This document shows, one piece after another, positions 38,285-47,324 of a stretch of 64,000 nucleotides of DNA; the stretch's first letter is position 1, and every line of letters starts with the position of its first letter. The position numbers and the translations under genes were made by a program. Source of the DNA: Acetatifactor muris (GTDB taxonomy: Bacteria; Bacillota; Clostridia; Lachnospirales; Lachnospiraceae); contig NZ_JANJZD010000005.1 in NCBI RefSeq assembly GCF_024623325.1, positions 186,001 through 250,000 on the forward strand, written 5' to 3'. The notes under the pieces are model-generated. The model had not been told where the DNA came from. It did not search any database and worked only from the letters and a program-made list of their open reading frames with translations.

Positions 38285-38827
38285 TTATGCCTCCGCCGCA
38301 CGGATCTCCTGAATCTCCTCCGTCCCCTGCCTGGACACTACCCCCAGGCCCAGCGTCACTTCCACGGTCCGCCCCAGCAGCGGAATCTCCATCACCACCA
38401 GCCTCTTGTGACGAAGTATCTTTTTCACTTTTCCATTGAAATCCTTCAGAGCCCCTTCTGTGACAATCAGGGTGTCCCCTTCGATATAGCCTTCCGAATA
38501 TCTGGCAATATGCGCGTCCCCGCACAACCGCCGGAGCCTCTCTTCTTCCTCCGGGTGAATAGGCGACATTTTCTCGCCGCTTTTCAACACTCTGGTCATG
38601 GCAGGAATCTCTTTCAGGCGCATTTGAAAATCTTCAATTCGATCCGTCTCTACAAAAAGGTAGCCCGGAAAGAGCCTGGACATCACCAGCGTCCGCTCTC
38701 CACGGACTTTTGTCATTCGCTCCACAAGGGGGATAAAAATGTCCTCCCCTTCCTCCAGTATTCTCTCACGGCATTTTTCACAGATATCCGTCTCCATACC
38801 TGTATAGACCTGCATTACATACCACAT
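38285..38827 (-). CDS. loaP: LoaP-type specialised NusG antiterminator
   Basis: 180 aa. The NGN domain covers about residues 1-105 (MWYVMQVYTGME, LFPGYLFVETD) and a KOW domain follows (GDTLIVTEGALKDFNGKVKKI, near 120-140). LoaP proteins bind RNA polymerase and a leader RNA hairpin to prevent termination in long polysaccharide or antibiotic operons of Firmicutes. It is encoded immediately before a leader with a terminator and a 21-kb biosynthetic operon, the classic arrangement. Start ATG at 38827. Confidence 0.87.
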   Translation of the reverse strand: MWYVMQVYTGMETDICEKCRERILEEGEDIFIPLVERMTKVRGERTLVMSRLFPGYLFVETDRIEDFQMRLKEIPAMTRVLKSGEKMSPIHPEEEERLRRLCGDAHIARYSEGYIEGDTLIVTEGALKDFNGKVKKILRHKRLVVMEIPLLGRTVEVTLGLGVVSRQGTEEIQEIRAAEA

Positions 38828-39025
38828 CTGCCGCCTGTCACCTCTTTTCGGACCTGTACCTTACCGGCTTCCGGTCTCACCTGTTTTTCCCATTTCCGGA
38901 ATTTATCCGCTTTTATTTTCATAGATTTCCATTTGCATTTCCTTCGGTTTTTACCGTTTCCGGCTTTCCTTCCTGTCTCTATTTATTCCTGCTTTCAATT
39001 GTGCTGCTTTCACGCATTTCTGCTC

Positions 39026-39886
39026 TTATCCATCTCCATGCTTTCCTATTCCTGTCTCTGCATATTTCTGATTCCCAGCCTGTCCCGCTCCTGCCTTCAC
39101 CCACTTCCGGAAGGTCCCCGCATCCACCCCCAGGATATCGGCTGCGCTTCTGGCGGAAAGCTCTCCTCTGTCCCATCGCAGCCGGATACTTTCGAATTCC
39201 CGGGGAATCTCCTTCGGCTTCCTCCCCAGCGGGATTCCCTTCTGTCTCGCCCTGGCTATCCCTTCCGCCTGCCTGCGTCTTTTATACTGTCTCGACTGGT
39301 CAAAATGCTGCATCACGCCCAGTGTAATCCGGGCCACCACTTTCCCCAGTTCCTCTTCCTCTATTCCTGTATTTGATAATGGCAGCTCCAGCACTATGAT
39401 GCCTGCCTTCTTCCCAATCGTGATATAACGCCAGCGGTCCATCAGCTCATAGCAGTCATTTCCCAGCACATCAAGGCTTGTTATGACCAGGGTATCATTT
39501 TCCTTTAACACCTTCAGCATTGCCTGGTAAGCCGTTTCTGCTCCTTTGTCATTCTGTTTCTCTCCGGATATCTCCCTGACTCCATCCGCTTCAGAAGCTG
39601 TTGATGGATATTCGCTCACAGCACCCATCCCGCATGTCTGTCCTTCTGCAGAAACAATCCCCGCTTCCGCCGTCTCTGATACAACTACCTGCCGCTTTAC
39701 AGTTTCGCAGTCCCGCCGGTCTTCTGTGAAAGCGTCTGCTGTCTGTGTCTTCGCAGACCCACTATTTGACTGCTCCACGAACACATTTTCCGGCATCACC
39801 CCGTAATCCCACAGACTGAGTATCTGTCTCTCGGTATCCTGGCTATCCACAGATGCCCTCACATATCCATAGAGCTCACCCTTCAC
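39026..39886 (-). CDS. Serine-recombinase-like protein with lost catalytic residues
   Basis: 286 aa. It aligns over its length with the intact recombinase at 41549-42202: YGYVRASVD (catalytic Ser region), ITIGKKAGIIVLELPL, KRRRQAEGIARARQKGIPLGRKPKE, and a C-terminal HTH (LSARSAADILGVDAGTFRKWV). However, the usual SLDRLGRN reads SLDVLGND (residues 137-144), losing both conserved arginines, the glutamate of the long helix is replaced, and about 75 residues are inserted after residue 43. It is probably a DNA-binding regulator rather than an active recombinase. It lies between the two NusG paralog genes on the same strand. Confidence 0.75.
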   Translation of the reverse strand: MKGELYGYVRASVDSQDTERQILSLWDYGVMPENVFVEQSNSGSAKTQTADAFTEDRRDCETVKRQVVVSETAEAGIVSAEGQTCGMGAVSEYPSTASEADGVREISGEKQNDKGAETAYQAMLKVLKENDTLVITSLDVLGNDCYELMDRWRYITIGKKAGIIVLELPLSNTGIEEEELGKVVARITLGVMQHFDQSRQYKRRRQAEGIARARQKGIPLGRKPKEIPREFESIRLRWDRGELSARSAADILGVDAGTFRKWVKAGAGQAGNQKYAETGIGKHGDG

Positions 39887-39963
39887 AGCCTTTCACACCT
39901 CCTGCCCTTTTCCAAAGCATGCCGCATTCTGTTTCCCTTTTTATTGCTGCTGTCTACCCAAAG

Positions 39964-40509
39964 TTACTGCAACTGTGCCACACTTTCCTGCCCCTGCCCG
40001 GCTGTCTGACCTGCTATCTCAATCCCCAGGTACAGCACCTGCCGTTCTCCCATGAACTCGGCCTCCACTTCCGCAATCCTTTTGTGAAGGTCCATTTTTC
40101 TTACCAGATGGCTCACCTTCCTGAGGGGTCCGGAGAGACAGCAAATTCTGCCGTCCTCTTCCACTCTGACTTCTGACAGCCCGATTTCTCCTGCCTCGTC
40201 TATAAGAAGTTCCAGGAATTCTGATTCCTCTGCTTTCACGGTAGTGACAAAAGCCTCTGTATCAAAAAGAAGCTCAGGTCCGGACGTTCTCTTTAATTCC
40301 CGCCCCACCTCTTCCGGCCGGTCCGTATCTATGATCACATATCCCGGCAGCAGCGCTTCCCGCACTGTCCTCCACTGTCCGCCGTACTTTTTTCTGCGGC
40401 TTCGGGTCAGATGAAAGCATCTCGCATTTACATCTTTCGAAAGCAGGCCGGATACAAAGGCTTCTGTCCTTGCCTCGTGTCCATCCTTCACATGCACCGC
40501 GCACCACAT
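39964..40509 (-). CDS. Second NusG-family (LoaP/UpxY-like) antitermination protein
   Basis: 181 aa from the ATG at 40509, which has GGAGG 8 bases upstream; an ATG at 40524 is in frame. The NGN pattern is seen in MWCAVHVKDGHE and LLPGYVIIDTDRPEEV, and a KOW-like segment in ICCLSGPLRKVSHLVRKMD. It shares the domain layout with the LoaP gene but is clearly divergent. It heads the co-directional series NusG paralog, recombinase-like protein, LoaP, leader, polysaccharide operon. A possible promoter (TTGCAA, TATACA with 19-base spacing) lies about 110-140 bases upstream. Confidence 0.8.
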   Translation of the reverse strand: MWCAVHVKDGHEARTEAFVSGLLSKDVNARCFHLTRSRRKKYGGQWRTVREALLPGYVIIDTDRPEEVGRELKRTSGPELLFDTEAFVTTVKAEESEFLELLIDEAGEIGLSEVRVEEDGRICCLSGPLRKVSHLVRKMDLHKRIAEVEAEFMGERQVLYLGIEIAGQTAGQGQESVAQLQ

Positions 40510-40767
40510 GGCAGCCACCTCCATTTTACCTTTCCCGCCGGTTCAGCCAGGTCCCCGCACTTGATTCCGATCGCTACAAAGCCTGCAAAATCAGGCTTTT
40601 CCTGAACGCAGGTGTAAAAAATTGTATACTTTTTTTCATAAAGACTCTTGCAAATGGATATGATGTATGTTATAGTAAAGCCTAGCTTGCGAAAGCTTAT
40701 TTTTGTCGCTTTTGCACAAAAAGTTGACTGCTGTTTTTCTTTTGAAATTATTTTTGAACGATATTCA

Positions 40768-40810
40768 GAAAAAAGAATGCTGTGCAGAAAAGTATACCTT
40801 TCTGCACAGC
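40768..40810 (-). terminator. Strong intrinsic terminator downstream of the pRiA4b-type gene
   Basis: GCTGTGCAGAAA (40779-40790) and TTTCTGCACAGC (40799-40810) form a perfect 12-bp stem with an 8-base loop. On the minus strand it is followed by ATTCTTTTTT. The rest of 40525-40918 shows no gene on either strand; it separates the pRiA4b-type gene from the polysaccharide regulators. Confidence 0.8.
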
Positions 40811-40918
40811 CTGTTATGTTAATGTATGGAAAAATCGTTTTCTGCTCAGATATCAAACTTTTGCACCTGTGTACGAAAAACTTTTCACAGAAGCCTTCTG
40901 AGAACATCCGAAAGCTGT

Positions 40919-41353
40919 TTATTCTTTCTGTTCTTCATAATCCTCTTCCTCTTCATCCCATTCAGAATACTGTTCTATTGAACCTTTTTCTTTAATCACA
41001 GTCGGAGCAATCCTTTCTGATGTCTCTGTTATTTTCTGAACTATAATCGTGAACATCCAGTCATCTCCGAAATCATAATGGAGAGAAAATTTCTGTTTCA
41101 TTACCAGACCTATTTTATCCAGCTTTACTCTTGTTGAAGGTTCACCATCTTCCGGGTCCGACTGATAGTTCCAATCGCTATACATTTTATTGTCCATACA
41201 GAATTCATACAAATGTTCATCTATAAAATCAAACGCTGACAGAATTGCTCCGCACAAATCGTCCAGTGAATGCTCACCAGACAGTTCAATTACCCGGTAA
41301 ATCTCTCTTCCCGCTCCGGCAGGAAATACCTTCAATGTATACTTTTTCTTCAT
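40919..41353 (-). CDS. Plasmid pRiA4b ORF-3-like family protein
   Basis: 144 aa from the ATG at 41353, with AGGAGA 9 bases upstream; the frame is open to 41416. The family pattern is clear: LKVFPAGAGREIYRVIELSG, LCGAILSAFDFIDEHLYEF and FSLHYDFGDDWMFTI. The last is the conserved acidic core. The C-terminus is a run of glutamate and aspartate. These proteins are widespread, often near mobile DNA, and lack a known biochemical role. Confidence 0.85.
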   Translation of the reverse strand: MKKKYTLKVFPAGAGREIYRVIELSGEHSLDDLCGAILSAFDFIDEHLYEFCMDNKMYSDWNYQSDPEDGEPSTRVKLDKIGLVMKQKFSLHYDFGDDWMFTIIVQKITETSERIAPTVIKEKGSIEQYSEWDEEEEDYEEQKE

Positions 41354-41502
41354 TACACAGACTCTCCTGTTCTTCTGCTTTAAAAACTCCCTTTTGGAAA
41401 ATGCTACAAACGGCACTGTATATCACTTATTACTATATCATTTCTCTTAGATTATTGCAATTTTTCAGTAAAATCCCATATCAAAACCCCGGGCATAACA
41501 CA

Positions 41503-41533
41503 GGAATCACTGCTCCAAAGAAACAGTGATTCC
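41503..41533 (-). terminator. Hairpin after the small serine recombinase gene
   Basis: GGAATCACTG (41503-41512) and CAGTGATTCC (41524-41533) form a perfect 10-bp stem 16 bases beyond the recombinase stop. There is no U-run, so function as a terminator is tentative. Confidence 0.45.
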
Positions 41534-41548
41534 GCTGATATAAGGCTC

Positions 41549-42202
41549 TCAGATACTGCAAATATCCTGATCCGTCTTCCTTGCCTCCACCCACTTCATA
41601 AAGGTATGGCTGCTGATTCCCAGCTTTCTGCCGGCGGCACGGGCCGAACAGCTCCCGGCCGTCCACAATCCATAGATCTCCTCGAACTCCGGTGCCACTT
41701 CCTTGGGCCTGCGGCCGAACTTTACTCCCCTCTGCCTGGCCGCCTGTATTCCTTCCGCCTGGCGCTGTCGGATATTGATACGCTCTGTCTCCGCCATATA
41801 CGACATAAGAGTCAGCATCAGCTGCGCAACCACACGCCCCATCAGATCCTTATTCAGATCCCCCAGAAGCGGAATGTCGAGAATGATAATTCCAACCTGC
41901 TTTTCCACAGTGATAAAACGCCATTGTTCCAGAATTTCATCAAAGTTACGCCCCAGCCTGTCCAGGCTTTTAATGACCAGCGTATCCCCCTTTTGAAGCC
42001 TGCTGACCACCGCCTGGTAGCCTGGTCGATCAAAGTTCTTTCCCGATTGCCGGTCCGAATACACATTTCCATCCAAAATTCCACATTCCTTCATGGCAAT
42101 TCTCTGGCGGTCTTCATTTTGCTCCTTTGTTGAGACACGGATATATCCGTACATCCTTCCTTCATTCCCGTTCCCCATGCCGACTGCTGTCGTCTCTGTC
42201 AT
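41549..42202 (-). CDS. Small serine recombinase (resolvase/invertase)
   Basis: 217 aa from an ATG with AGGAGG 7 bases upstream. The catalytic serine is in YGYIRVSTKEQ (near residue 24) and the active-site arginines in SLDRLGRN (near residue 92). The long E-helix continues to ETERINIRQRQAEGI and a C-terminal HTH (CSARAAGRKLGISSHTFMKWV) follows. All catalytic residues appear intact, in contrast to the paralog at 39026. It could act on inverted or direct repeats elsewhere in the chromosome; no transposase or clear recombination sites are adjacent. Confidence 0.87.
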   Translation of the reverse strand: MTETTAVGMGNGNEGRMYGYIRVSTKEQNEDRQRIAMKECGILDGNVYSDRQSGKNFDRPGYQAVVSRLQKGDTLVIKSLDRLGRNFDEILEQWRFITVEKQVGIIILDIPLLGDLNKDLMGRVVAQLMLTLMSYMAETERINIRQRQAEGIQAARQRGVKFGRRPKEVAPEFEEIYGLWTAGSCSARAAGRKLGISSHTFMKWVEARKTDQDICSI

Positions 42203-42314
42203 AAGGCTTCCTCCTTGTAGTAAAAAAGAATATCCTCTTCATTTTAATGGAAATCGGAATGTGAAAAAAGAGGAAGAATCCCCCTGTGTAAAAATGGACC
42301 TGAGAATCTGCCGG

Positions 42315-42869
42315 CTATCTGAAATCTTTCCTGTCCAATGCCGCCATGATACTGTCAATCCCCAGCAATATCAGGTAAACCGCCACCACATATCCCATAA
42401 ATCTCATGGTCATAAAAGTCAGCATGGGATTGAAGAACATCAGAATCCCCAGAACCAGTCCCACGATATTGATAATAAGAGCAAAATAATAGAAAAACTT
42501 TTGTCCTGCCATACGAATTATGTACACATGGGCCAGTCTGGAAATGCAGTGGGCTATGAACCAGATGGGGAACAGCAACGACAATATCCACTTTCCGGCG
42601 TTGGGATAGAGCAAAAGCATACAGCCGCACATTACACTTAAGATACCGGAAATCAGAGATATCAAAGGTGCAAAGCCAGTATATTTTTCCAGTCTGATAT
42701 AGGTCAGAATGTCATCCACACCTGTAATCAGCGCTATCAGACCATAAATCACCACAATCCCTGTGAGCAGGCTGCCGGGGCGCAGAAAGGTGAATATGCC
42801 AAGCAAAATCAGCAATGCCCCCACCGCCAGCTCCATCCATACAAATCCGGAATATTTCTTCATTTCCAT
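42315..42869 (-). CDS. DUF308 (HdeD-like) membrane protein
   Basis: 184 aa with six hydrophobic segments in three pairs, the standard HdeD/DUF308 layout. GALLILLGIFTFLRPGSLLTGIVVIYG is the characteristic first repeat. HdeD helps acid resistance in Escherichia coli; in Firmicutes the role is unknown. It lies about 110 bases downstream of ftsH on the same strand. Confidence 0.82.
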   Translation of the reverse strand: MEMKKYSGFVWMELAVGALLILLGIFTFLRPGSLLTGIVVIYGLIALITGVDDILTYIRLEKYTGFAPLISLISGILSVMCGCMLLLYPNAGKWILSLLFPIWFIAHCISRLAHVYIIRMAGQKFFYYFALIINIVGLVLGILMFFNPMLTFMTMRFMGYVVAVYLILLGIDSIMAALDRKDFR

Positions 42870-42978
42870 GTACCATCCTTTCTCTGAATACCCATATCAA
42901 CGTGGCAATCTGTCCACTCTCGGATTCCCATGCCGTCTTCTTTTGGCGGATCTAAAAAATTCTTTGTCCTTTTCCATT

Positions 42979-44793
42979 TCATTTTCTCCCAAGAATCTCC
43001 ATGAACTCCTCTCCGGTAATTGTCTCTTTCTCGTAGAGGAACACTGCCAGTTCGTCCAGTTTCCCGCGGTTATCCTTCAGAATCTCCTTTGCCTTTTCAT
43101 GCTGTCGTTTCACCAGCTCCACCACCTGTCTGTCAATATCCTTCTGGGTGTCCGCAGAGCAGACCAGAGAGGTGTCCCCGCCCAGATATTGATTGGTGAC
43201 AGTTTCCATTGCCACCATGTCGAATTTCTCACTCATGCCATACCGGGTAATCATGGCTCTGGCAAGCTTTGTGGCCTGTTCGATATCATTGGAGGCTCCC
43301 GTGGTAATTTCACCGAAAATAATTTCCTCTGCGGCACGTCCGCCGGTGAAGGTAGCAATCTTATTTTCAATTTCCTGTTTGGTCATGAGAACCTTGTCGT
43401 TTTGTTCCACTTGCATGGTATATCCCAAAGCACCAGATGTCCGGGGAATGATAGTAATCTTCTGTACCGGGGCAGAGTGACTTTGCATGGCCGCCACCAG
43501 GGCATGTCCTATTTCGTGGTAAGCCACTTTTCTTTTATCCCCGTCAGACAGGATGGCATTCTTTTTCTGATATCCGGCAATGACCACTTCTATGCTTTCC
43601 TCCAGGTCTGCCTGGCACACCACGGTGCGGTTACTCCGCACAGCCCGAAGGGCTGCTTCATTGACAATGTTGGCCAGCTCCGCCCCGGAAGTACCGGAGG
43701 CCATACGGGCTATGGTATGGAAATCCACATCGTCGGCCAGCCTGATTTTCCTGGCATGTACTTTCAGGATAGCCTCCCGTCCTGCCAGATCAGGAAGTTC
43801 CACAGGTACTCTCCTGTCGAAGCGCCCGGGCCTGGTGAGGGCAGGATCCAGGGATTCCGGACGGTTGGTAGCCGCCAGGATGATGACACCATTGTTGCCT
43901 TCGAAGCCGTCCATCTCCGTGAGCAGCTGATTTAACGTCTGTTCCCGCTCGTCGTTGCCACCGATCTGTCCCTCCCGCTTCTTGCCGATGGCGTCGATTT
44001 CGTCGATAAAAACGATACAGGGCGCTTTCTCCTTGGCCTGCCTGAACAGGTCGCGGACCTTGGAGGCACCCATGCCCACGAACATCTCCACGAATTCCGA
44101 ACCGGACATGGAGAAGAAAGGCACATTTGCCTCCCCGGCCACTGCTTTGGCCAGCATGGTCTTGCCGGTGCCGGGAGGGCCCACCAGCAGAAGTCCCTTG
44201 GGCATGGACGCACCCACATCTGTATACTTCTGGGGATTGTGCAGATAATCCACAATTTCCGCCAGACTTTCCTTAGCCTCGTCCTCCCCGGCTACATCAT
44301 CGAAATGAATGCCTTCCGTGGACTGAACATAGACCTTTGCACTGCTTTTGCCCATACCGAACATCATGGCATTGGGACCGCCGGCCTTCTCTGTCAGCTT
44401 CCTGCTCAGGTACTGCCCCAGAAGGATGAAAATCAGCATGGGCAGCACTGCGGACAGGAAGATACTGAGCAATGGAGAGGTGGGGCGCTCGATATCTTTG
44501 GCGAAGGTAGCTCCGGCATCATAAAGCCGTTGCGTCAGGGCAGGGTCATACATGATGCCTGTAGTATAAATCTGGGCGTTCTCCTTGTCCGTGAACATGA
44601 TTTCAGAACTGTCCATCTGGACTCTGCCGATATCTTTTTCCTCCGTCATTTTCATAAAGGTACCATAGTCCACTTCTTTAATCTGTCCCTTCATAAGCAG
44701 CGGAGAGACAAACATATTGAAGAGAAAGATAATCAGCATGGCAATTCCATAATAATAGATCAAAGGTTTTCTGGGTGATTTTACTTCTTTCAT
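42979..44793 (-). CDS. ftsH: ATP-dependent zinc metalloprotease FtsH
   Basis: 604 aa from the ATG at 44793, chosen for the AAAGGAG 6 bases upstream (frame open to 44814). Two membrane segments flank a short external domain (about residues 10-105). The AAA module has Walker [11 protein letters not shown] (near 203), Walker [10 protein letters not shown] and the second region of homology with [20 protein letters not shown]. The protease zinc site is HEIGHA (near 424). It degrades misfolded and regulatory membrane proteins. It is shorter than typical FtsH (about 640 aa) in the C-terminal tail and may be a second copy. Confidence 0.93.
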   Translation of the reverse strand: MKEVKSPRKPLIYYYGIAMLIIFLFNMFVSPLLMKGQIKEVDYGTFMKMTEEKDIGRVQMDSSEIMFTDKENAQIYTTGIMYDPALTQRLYDAGATFAKDIERPTSPLLSIFLSAVLPMLIFILLGQYLSRKLTEKAGGPNAMMFGMGKSSAKVYVQSTEGIHFDDVAGEDEAKESLAEIVDYLHNPQKYTDVGASMPKGLLLVGPPGTGKTMLAKAVAGEANVPFFSMSGSEFVEMFVGMGASKVRDLFRQAKEKAPCIVFIDEIDAIGKKREGQIGGNDEREQTLNQLLTEMDGFEGNNGVIILAATNRPESLDPALTRPGRFDRRVPVELPDLAGREAILKVHARKIRLADDVDFHTIARMASGTSGAELANIVNEAALRAVRSNRTVVCQADLEESIEVVIAGYQKKNAILSDGDKRKVAYHEIGHALVAAMQSHSAPVQKITIIPRTSGALGYTMQVEQNDKVLMTKQEIENKIATFTGGRAAEEIIFGEITTGASNDIEQATKLARAMITRYGMSEKFDMVAMETVTNQYLGGDTSLVCSADTQKDIDRQVVELVKRQHEKAKEILKDNRGKLDELAVFLYEKETITGEEFMEILGRK

Positions 44794-44837
44794 GAGAAAC
44801 TCCTTTCGTATCATTTATCTTTTGCAGCTGTTTACTG

Positions 44838-45614
44838 TCACTTCAGAACTGTAAACAGCATAATTACTATGCCCAATACCACCAGAATGATTCCGGTTGC
44901 CCGGTTCAATGTCTTCGGCTCGGCCTTATTGGCGAAAACAGCGGCAACCCGTGCCCACAGGAAGGTGAACAGGACACACAGCCCCCACACTCTCCAGTCC
45001 GGCAGACTGCCAATGGCAAAGTGGGAAACAGCCCCTGTAAGAGCGGTAAATGTCATGATAAACACACTTGTCCCCACAGCTGTCTTCAACTCATAACCCA
45101 GGACAGTTGTGAGAATCAAAAGCATCATCATACCGCCGCCTGCACCTACAAAACCACAGATAAAACCAATCATCACACCACATATCACAGACTGCAGGGC
45201 ACGCTTCTTCACAGACATATCTCCCATGGATTCTTTTGTAGTCATAACAGGTCTGACAATAAATTTAATGCCCAGCAGAAAAGTCATGAATACAGAAAAA
45301 GTCCCCATGATATTCGGCGATACAAGACTTGCCACATAGCTGCCCACCACGGTGAATGTCAGGACGCTGGCCATCATAATCAGTCCGTTTTTGATATCCA
45401 GATTCTTATTTTTCCCGTAAGTATACGCAGATACCGCACTGGCCAGCACATCCGAAGACAATGCAATTCCCACCGCCATATAGGGGTCCATGTCCAAAAA
45501 AGTAATCAGCATGGGACTGATTACCGCCGCAGCGCTCATTCCGGCAAAGCCGGTACCCAGACCTGCTCCCATACCGGCAAAAAAAGTAACTATAAGAATT
45601 AAAAACCATTCCAT
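44838..45614 (-). CDS. TauE/SafE-family sulfite or anion exporter
   Basis: 258 aa with eight hydrophobic segments. The two half-repeats start with GAGLGTGFAGMSAAAVISP and FVGAGGGMMMLLILT, the glycine-rich signatures of TauE/SafE permeases. These export sulfite, sulfoacetate or related organosulfur anions. It follows the MarR gene by 1 base, so the pair is an operon and the regulator probably senses the exported compound. Confidence 0.85.
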   Translation of the reverse strand: MEWFLILIVTFFAGMGAGLGTGFAGMSAAAVISPMLITFLDMDPYMAVGIALSSDVLASAVSAYTYGKNKNLDIKNGLIMMASVLTFTVVGSYVASLVSPNIMGTFSVFMTFLLGIKFIVRPVMTTKESMGDMSVKKRALQSVICGVMIGFICGFVGAGGGMMMLLILTTVLGYELKTAVGTSVFIMTFTALTGAVSHFAIGSLPDWRVWGLCVLFTFLWARVAAVFANKAEPKTLNRATGIILVVLGIVIMLFTVLK

Positions 45615-45615
45615 A

Positions 45616-46056
45616 TCATTCGCTTCCTTTCAGAATTTGATTCAGATTGTGTTCCATCATTCCCATCACACGGTGAAAATTCTCCCGGGACGCTTCATCC
45701 ACATCCTGGAAAATATCTTCAAAAAAACTCTTCTGCAGCTCCCTTCCCCGCTCGATGACAGGTCCCGCCTTCTCTGTACAAATCAGAAAAGTCTTGCGTC
45801 TGTCCCCGGGAAAATCTCTTCTGTCCAGATACCCGTCCCGCACCAGGCGCTCCACATTGACAGACACCAGATTGGCCTTCAGCCCCCGCAGCTCCACGAT
45901 GTCCTTAGCCGTATTGTAGTCCGGATTATTGGCCAGGAACATCAATATATCGAAAGCTGTCTGGGGCATTCCCAGTTCCCGACAGATGGGTTTACAGCGA
46001 ATGCTGTAGGCCTGATAAAAATTATGAGCAAATTCAATGTTGACTCTTTTTAGCAT
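45616..46056 (-). CDS. MarR family transcriptional regulator
   Basis: 146 aa winged-helix protein. The recognition region is NTAKDIVELRGLKANLVSVNVERLVRDGYLDR and the wing is DFPGDRRKTFLI. It is co-transcribed with the TauE-type exporter. A 7-bp inverted repeat (46077-46103) just upstream of the gene is a likely operator for autoregulation. Confidence 0.87.
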   Translation of the reverse strand: MLKRVNIEFAHNFYQAYSIRCKPICRELGMPQTAFDILMFLANNPDYNTAKDIVELRGLKANLVSVNVERLVRDGYLDRRDFPGDRRKTFLICTEKAGPVIERGRELQKSFFEDIFQDVDEASRENFHRVMGMMEHNLNQILKGSE

Positions 46057-46076
46057 GGATACCTCCTTCTGTATAT

Positions 46077-46103
46077 TTCAAATTTAGATATTTCATATTT
46101 GAA
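46077..46103. promoter_or_regulatory. Candidate MarR operator
   Basis: TTCAAAT (46077-46083) and ATTTGAA (46097-46103) form an inverted repeat spaced by 13 bases, centred about 35 bases upstream of the MarR ATG. MarR dimers commonly bind such AT-rich palindromes. Confidence 0.5.
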
Positions 46104-46382
46104 CTTTTATCCGAACTATACCACCGTATTTAGAAGTCGTCAACAGGAGGACCGGCGATTTTATCTTTATTTTAGTTTCTTTATTTTCAGATCATTTTCT
46201 TCTGCGTAAAATGTTTATTACATGTAAACAAAAGATGTCTAAAATATCCTCACGAAACTGATGAAAAATAACCCAAAAAAACATTTAAACGGTTGAAAAT
46301 CGAGTGAAAAACGGTTGTTTTTTATATATTCTTATGTTAATATGGTAGAAACACCCGTAAAGTGCACCGAAAGGAGCCCGAT

Positions 46383-47249
46383 ATGACATTAGAGGAAATG
46401 AAACGGTTGAAACAGGAAAAGGGATATACCATGACCCAGTTGTCCCAATACAGTGGAGTTCCGCTGGGAACATTGCAGAAAATTTTTACCGGAGAGACCG
46501 CCCATCCCCGTTATGCCACCAGACAGGCCATCGAAAAGGTATTGAGCCCGGGACAGTCACCGGAAAACACAACTCTCCTGACAGAGAATATTCATCTCCC
46601 TGTGACTTATTGCTATGATCGGGATTCACAGGAAACTGAACGGGATTGTGTCCGGGAGAAGGCCTTTGTCTATAATGCAGACTATGAGAAGCAACAGGGG
46701 AAATATACTGTGGAAGACTACTATGCCTGGCCAAAGGACCAGCGGGTGGAGCTCATCGACGGCAGGATTTATGTGCTGGAGGCGCCGGGCTTCGTACATC
46801 AGAGGATTGCAGGCAAAATTCTTTCACGGCTGGATGCCTATATTGAGCAAAACGGCGGCGACTGCATCCCGCTGCTCTCTCCCATCAACGTCCAGCTGGA
46901 CTGCGACGACAGAACCATGGTGCAGCCGGATCTCATCATCCTGTGTGATAAAAGCAAAGTCAAGCGCTGGGGCGTCATGGGGGCTCCCGATTTTGTCCTG
47001 GAAATCCTCTCCCAGACCACCAGGAGAAAGGACTGTACCAAAAAACTGCAGAAATACAGCGATGCCGGCGTCAGAGAATACTGGATTCTCGACCCGGAGA
47101 AGAAGCGGCTCCTCACCTATGATTTCATACACGATAACCTGCCCGGCATCTATCCCCTGACCGGCACTGTGCAATTAGCCATTTTTGACGGTCGGCTGAA
47201 CATTGATTTGGACGAAATCGCCGGGTTCATTCAGGACTGGCCGGAGTGA
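46383..47249 (+). CDS. HTH (XRE-like) - Uma2 nuclease-fold fusion protein
   Basis: 288 aa from the ATG at 46383, which has AAAGGAG 6 bases upstream. Residues about 1-62 are an XRE-type HTH (MTQLSQYSGVPLGTLQKIF). A linker to about residue 100 leads to a Uma2 domain with VELIDGRIYVLEA, VQPDLIILCDKSK and APDFVLEILSQTTRRKD (catalytic Asp and Glu-x-Leu). The fusion suggests a DNA-targeted or autoregulated nuclease-fold protein. From about residue 80 it is closely similar to the next gene, so the pair is a tandem duplication. Confidence 0.85.
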   Translation: MTLEEMKRLKQEKGYTMTQLSQYSGVPLGTLQKIFTGETAHPRYATRQAIEKVLSPGQSPENTTLLTENIHLPVTYCYDRDSQETERDCVREKAFVYNADYEKQQGKYTVEDYYAWPKDQRVELIDGRIYVLEAPGFVHQRIAGKILSRLDAYIEQNGGDCIPLLSPINVQLDCDDRTMVQPDLIILCDKSKVKRWGVMGAPDFVLEILSQTTRRKDCTKKLQKYSDAGVREYWILDPEKKRLLTYDFIHDNLPGIYPLTGTVQLAIFDGRLNIDLDEIAGFIQDWPE

Positions 47250-47324
47250 TTCCCGGTCAGTCATCACTTTTTTCAGTCTGTCTGCTGACAATCCCATGTA
47301 AAATTACGAAAGGAGAACAGAATA

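Noticed and set aside
40779..40810. Inverted repeat as an invertible-promoter site for the nearby recombinases
   Set aside because: The two arms are only 8 bases apart and a T-run follows on the minus strand, which fits an intrinsic terminator; no second matching copy was found nearby.
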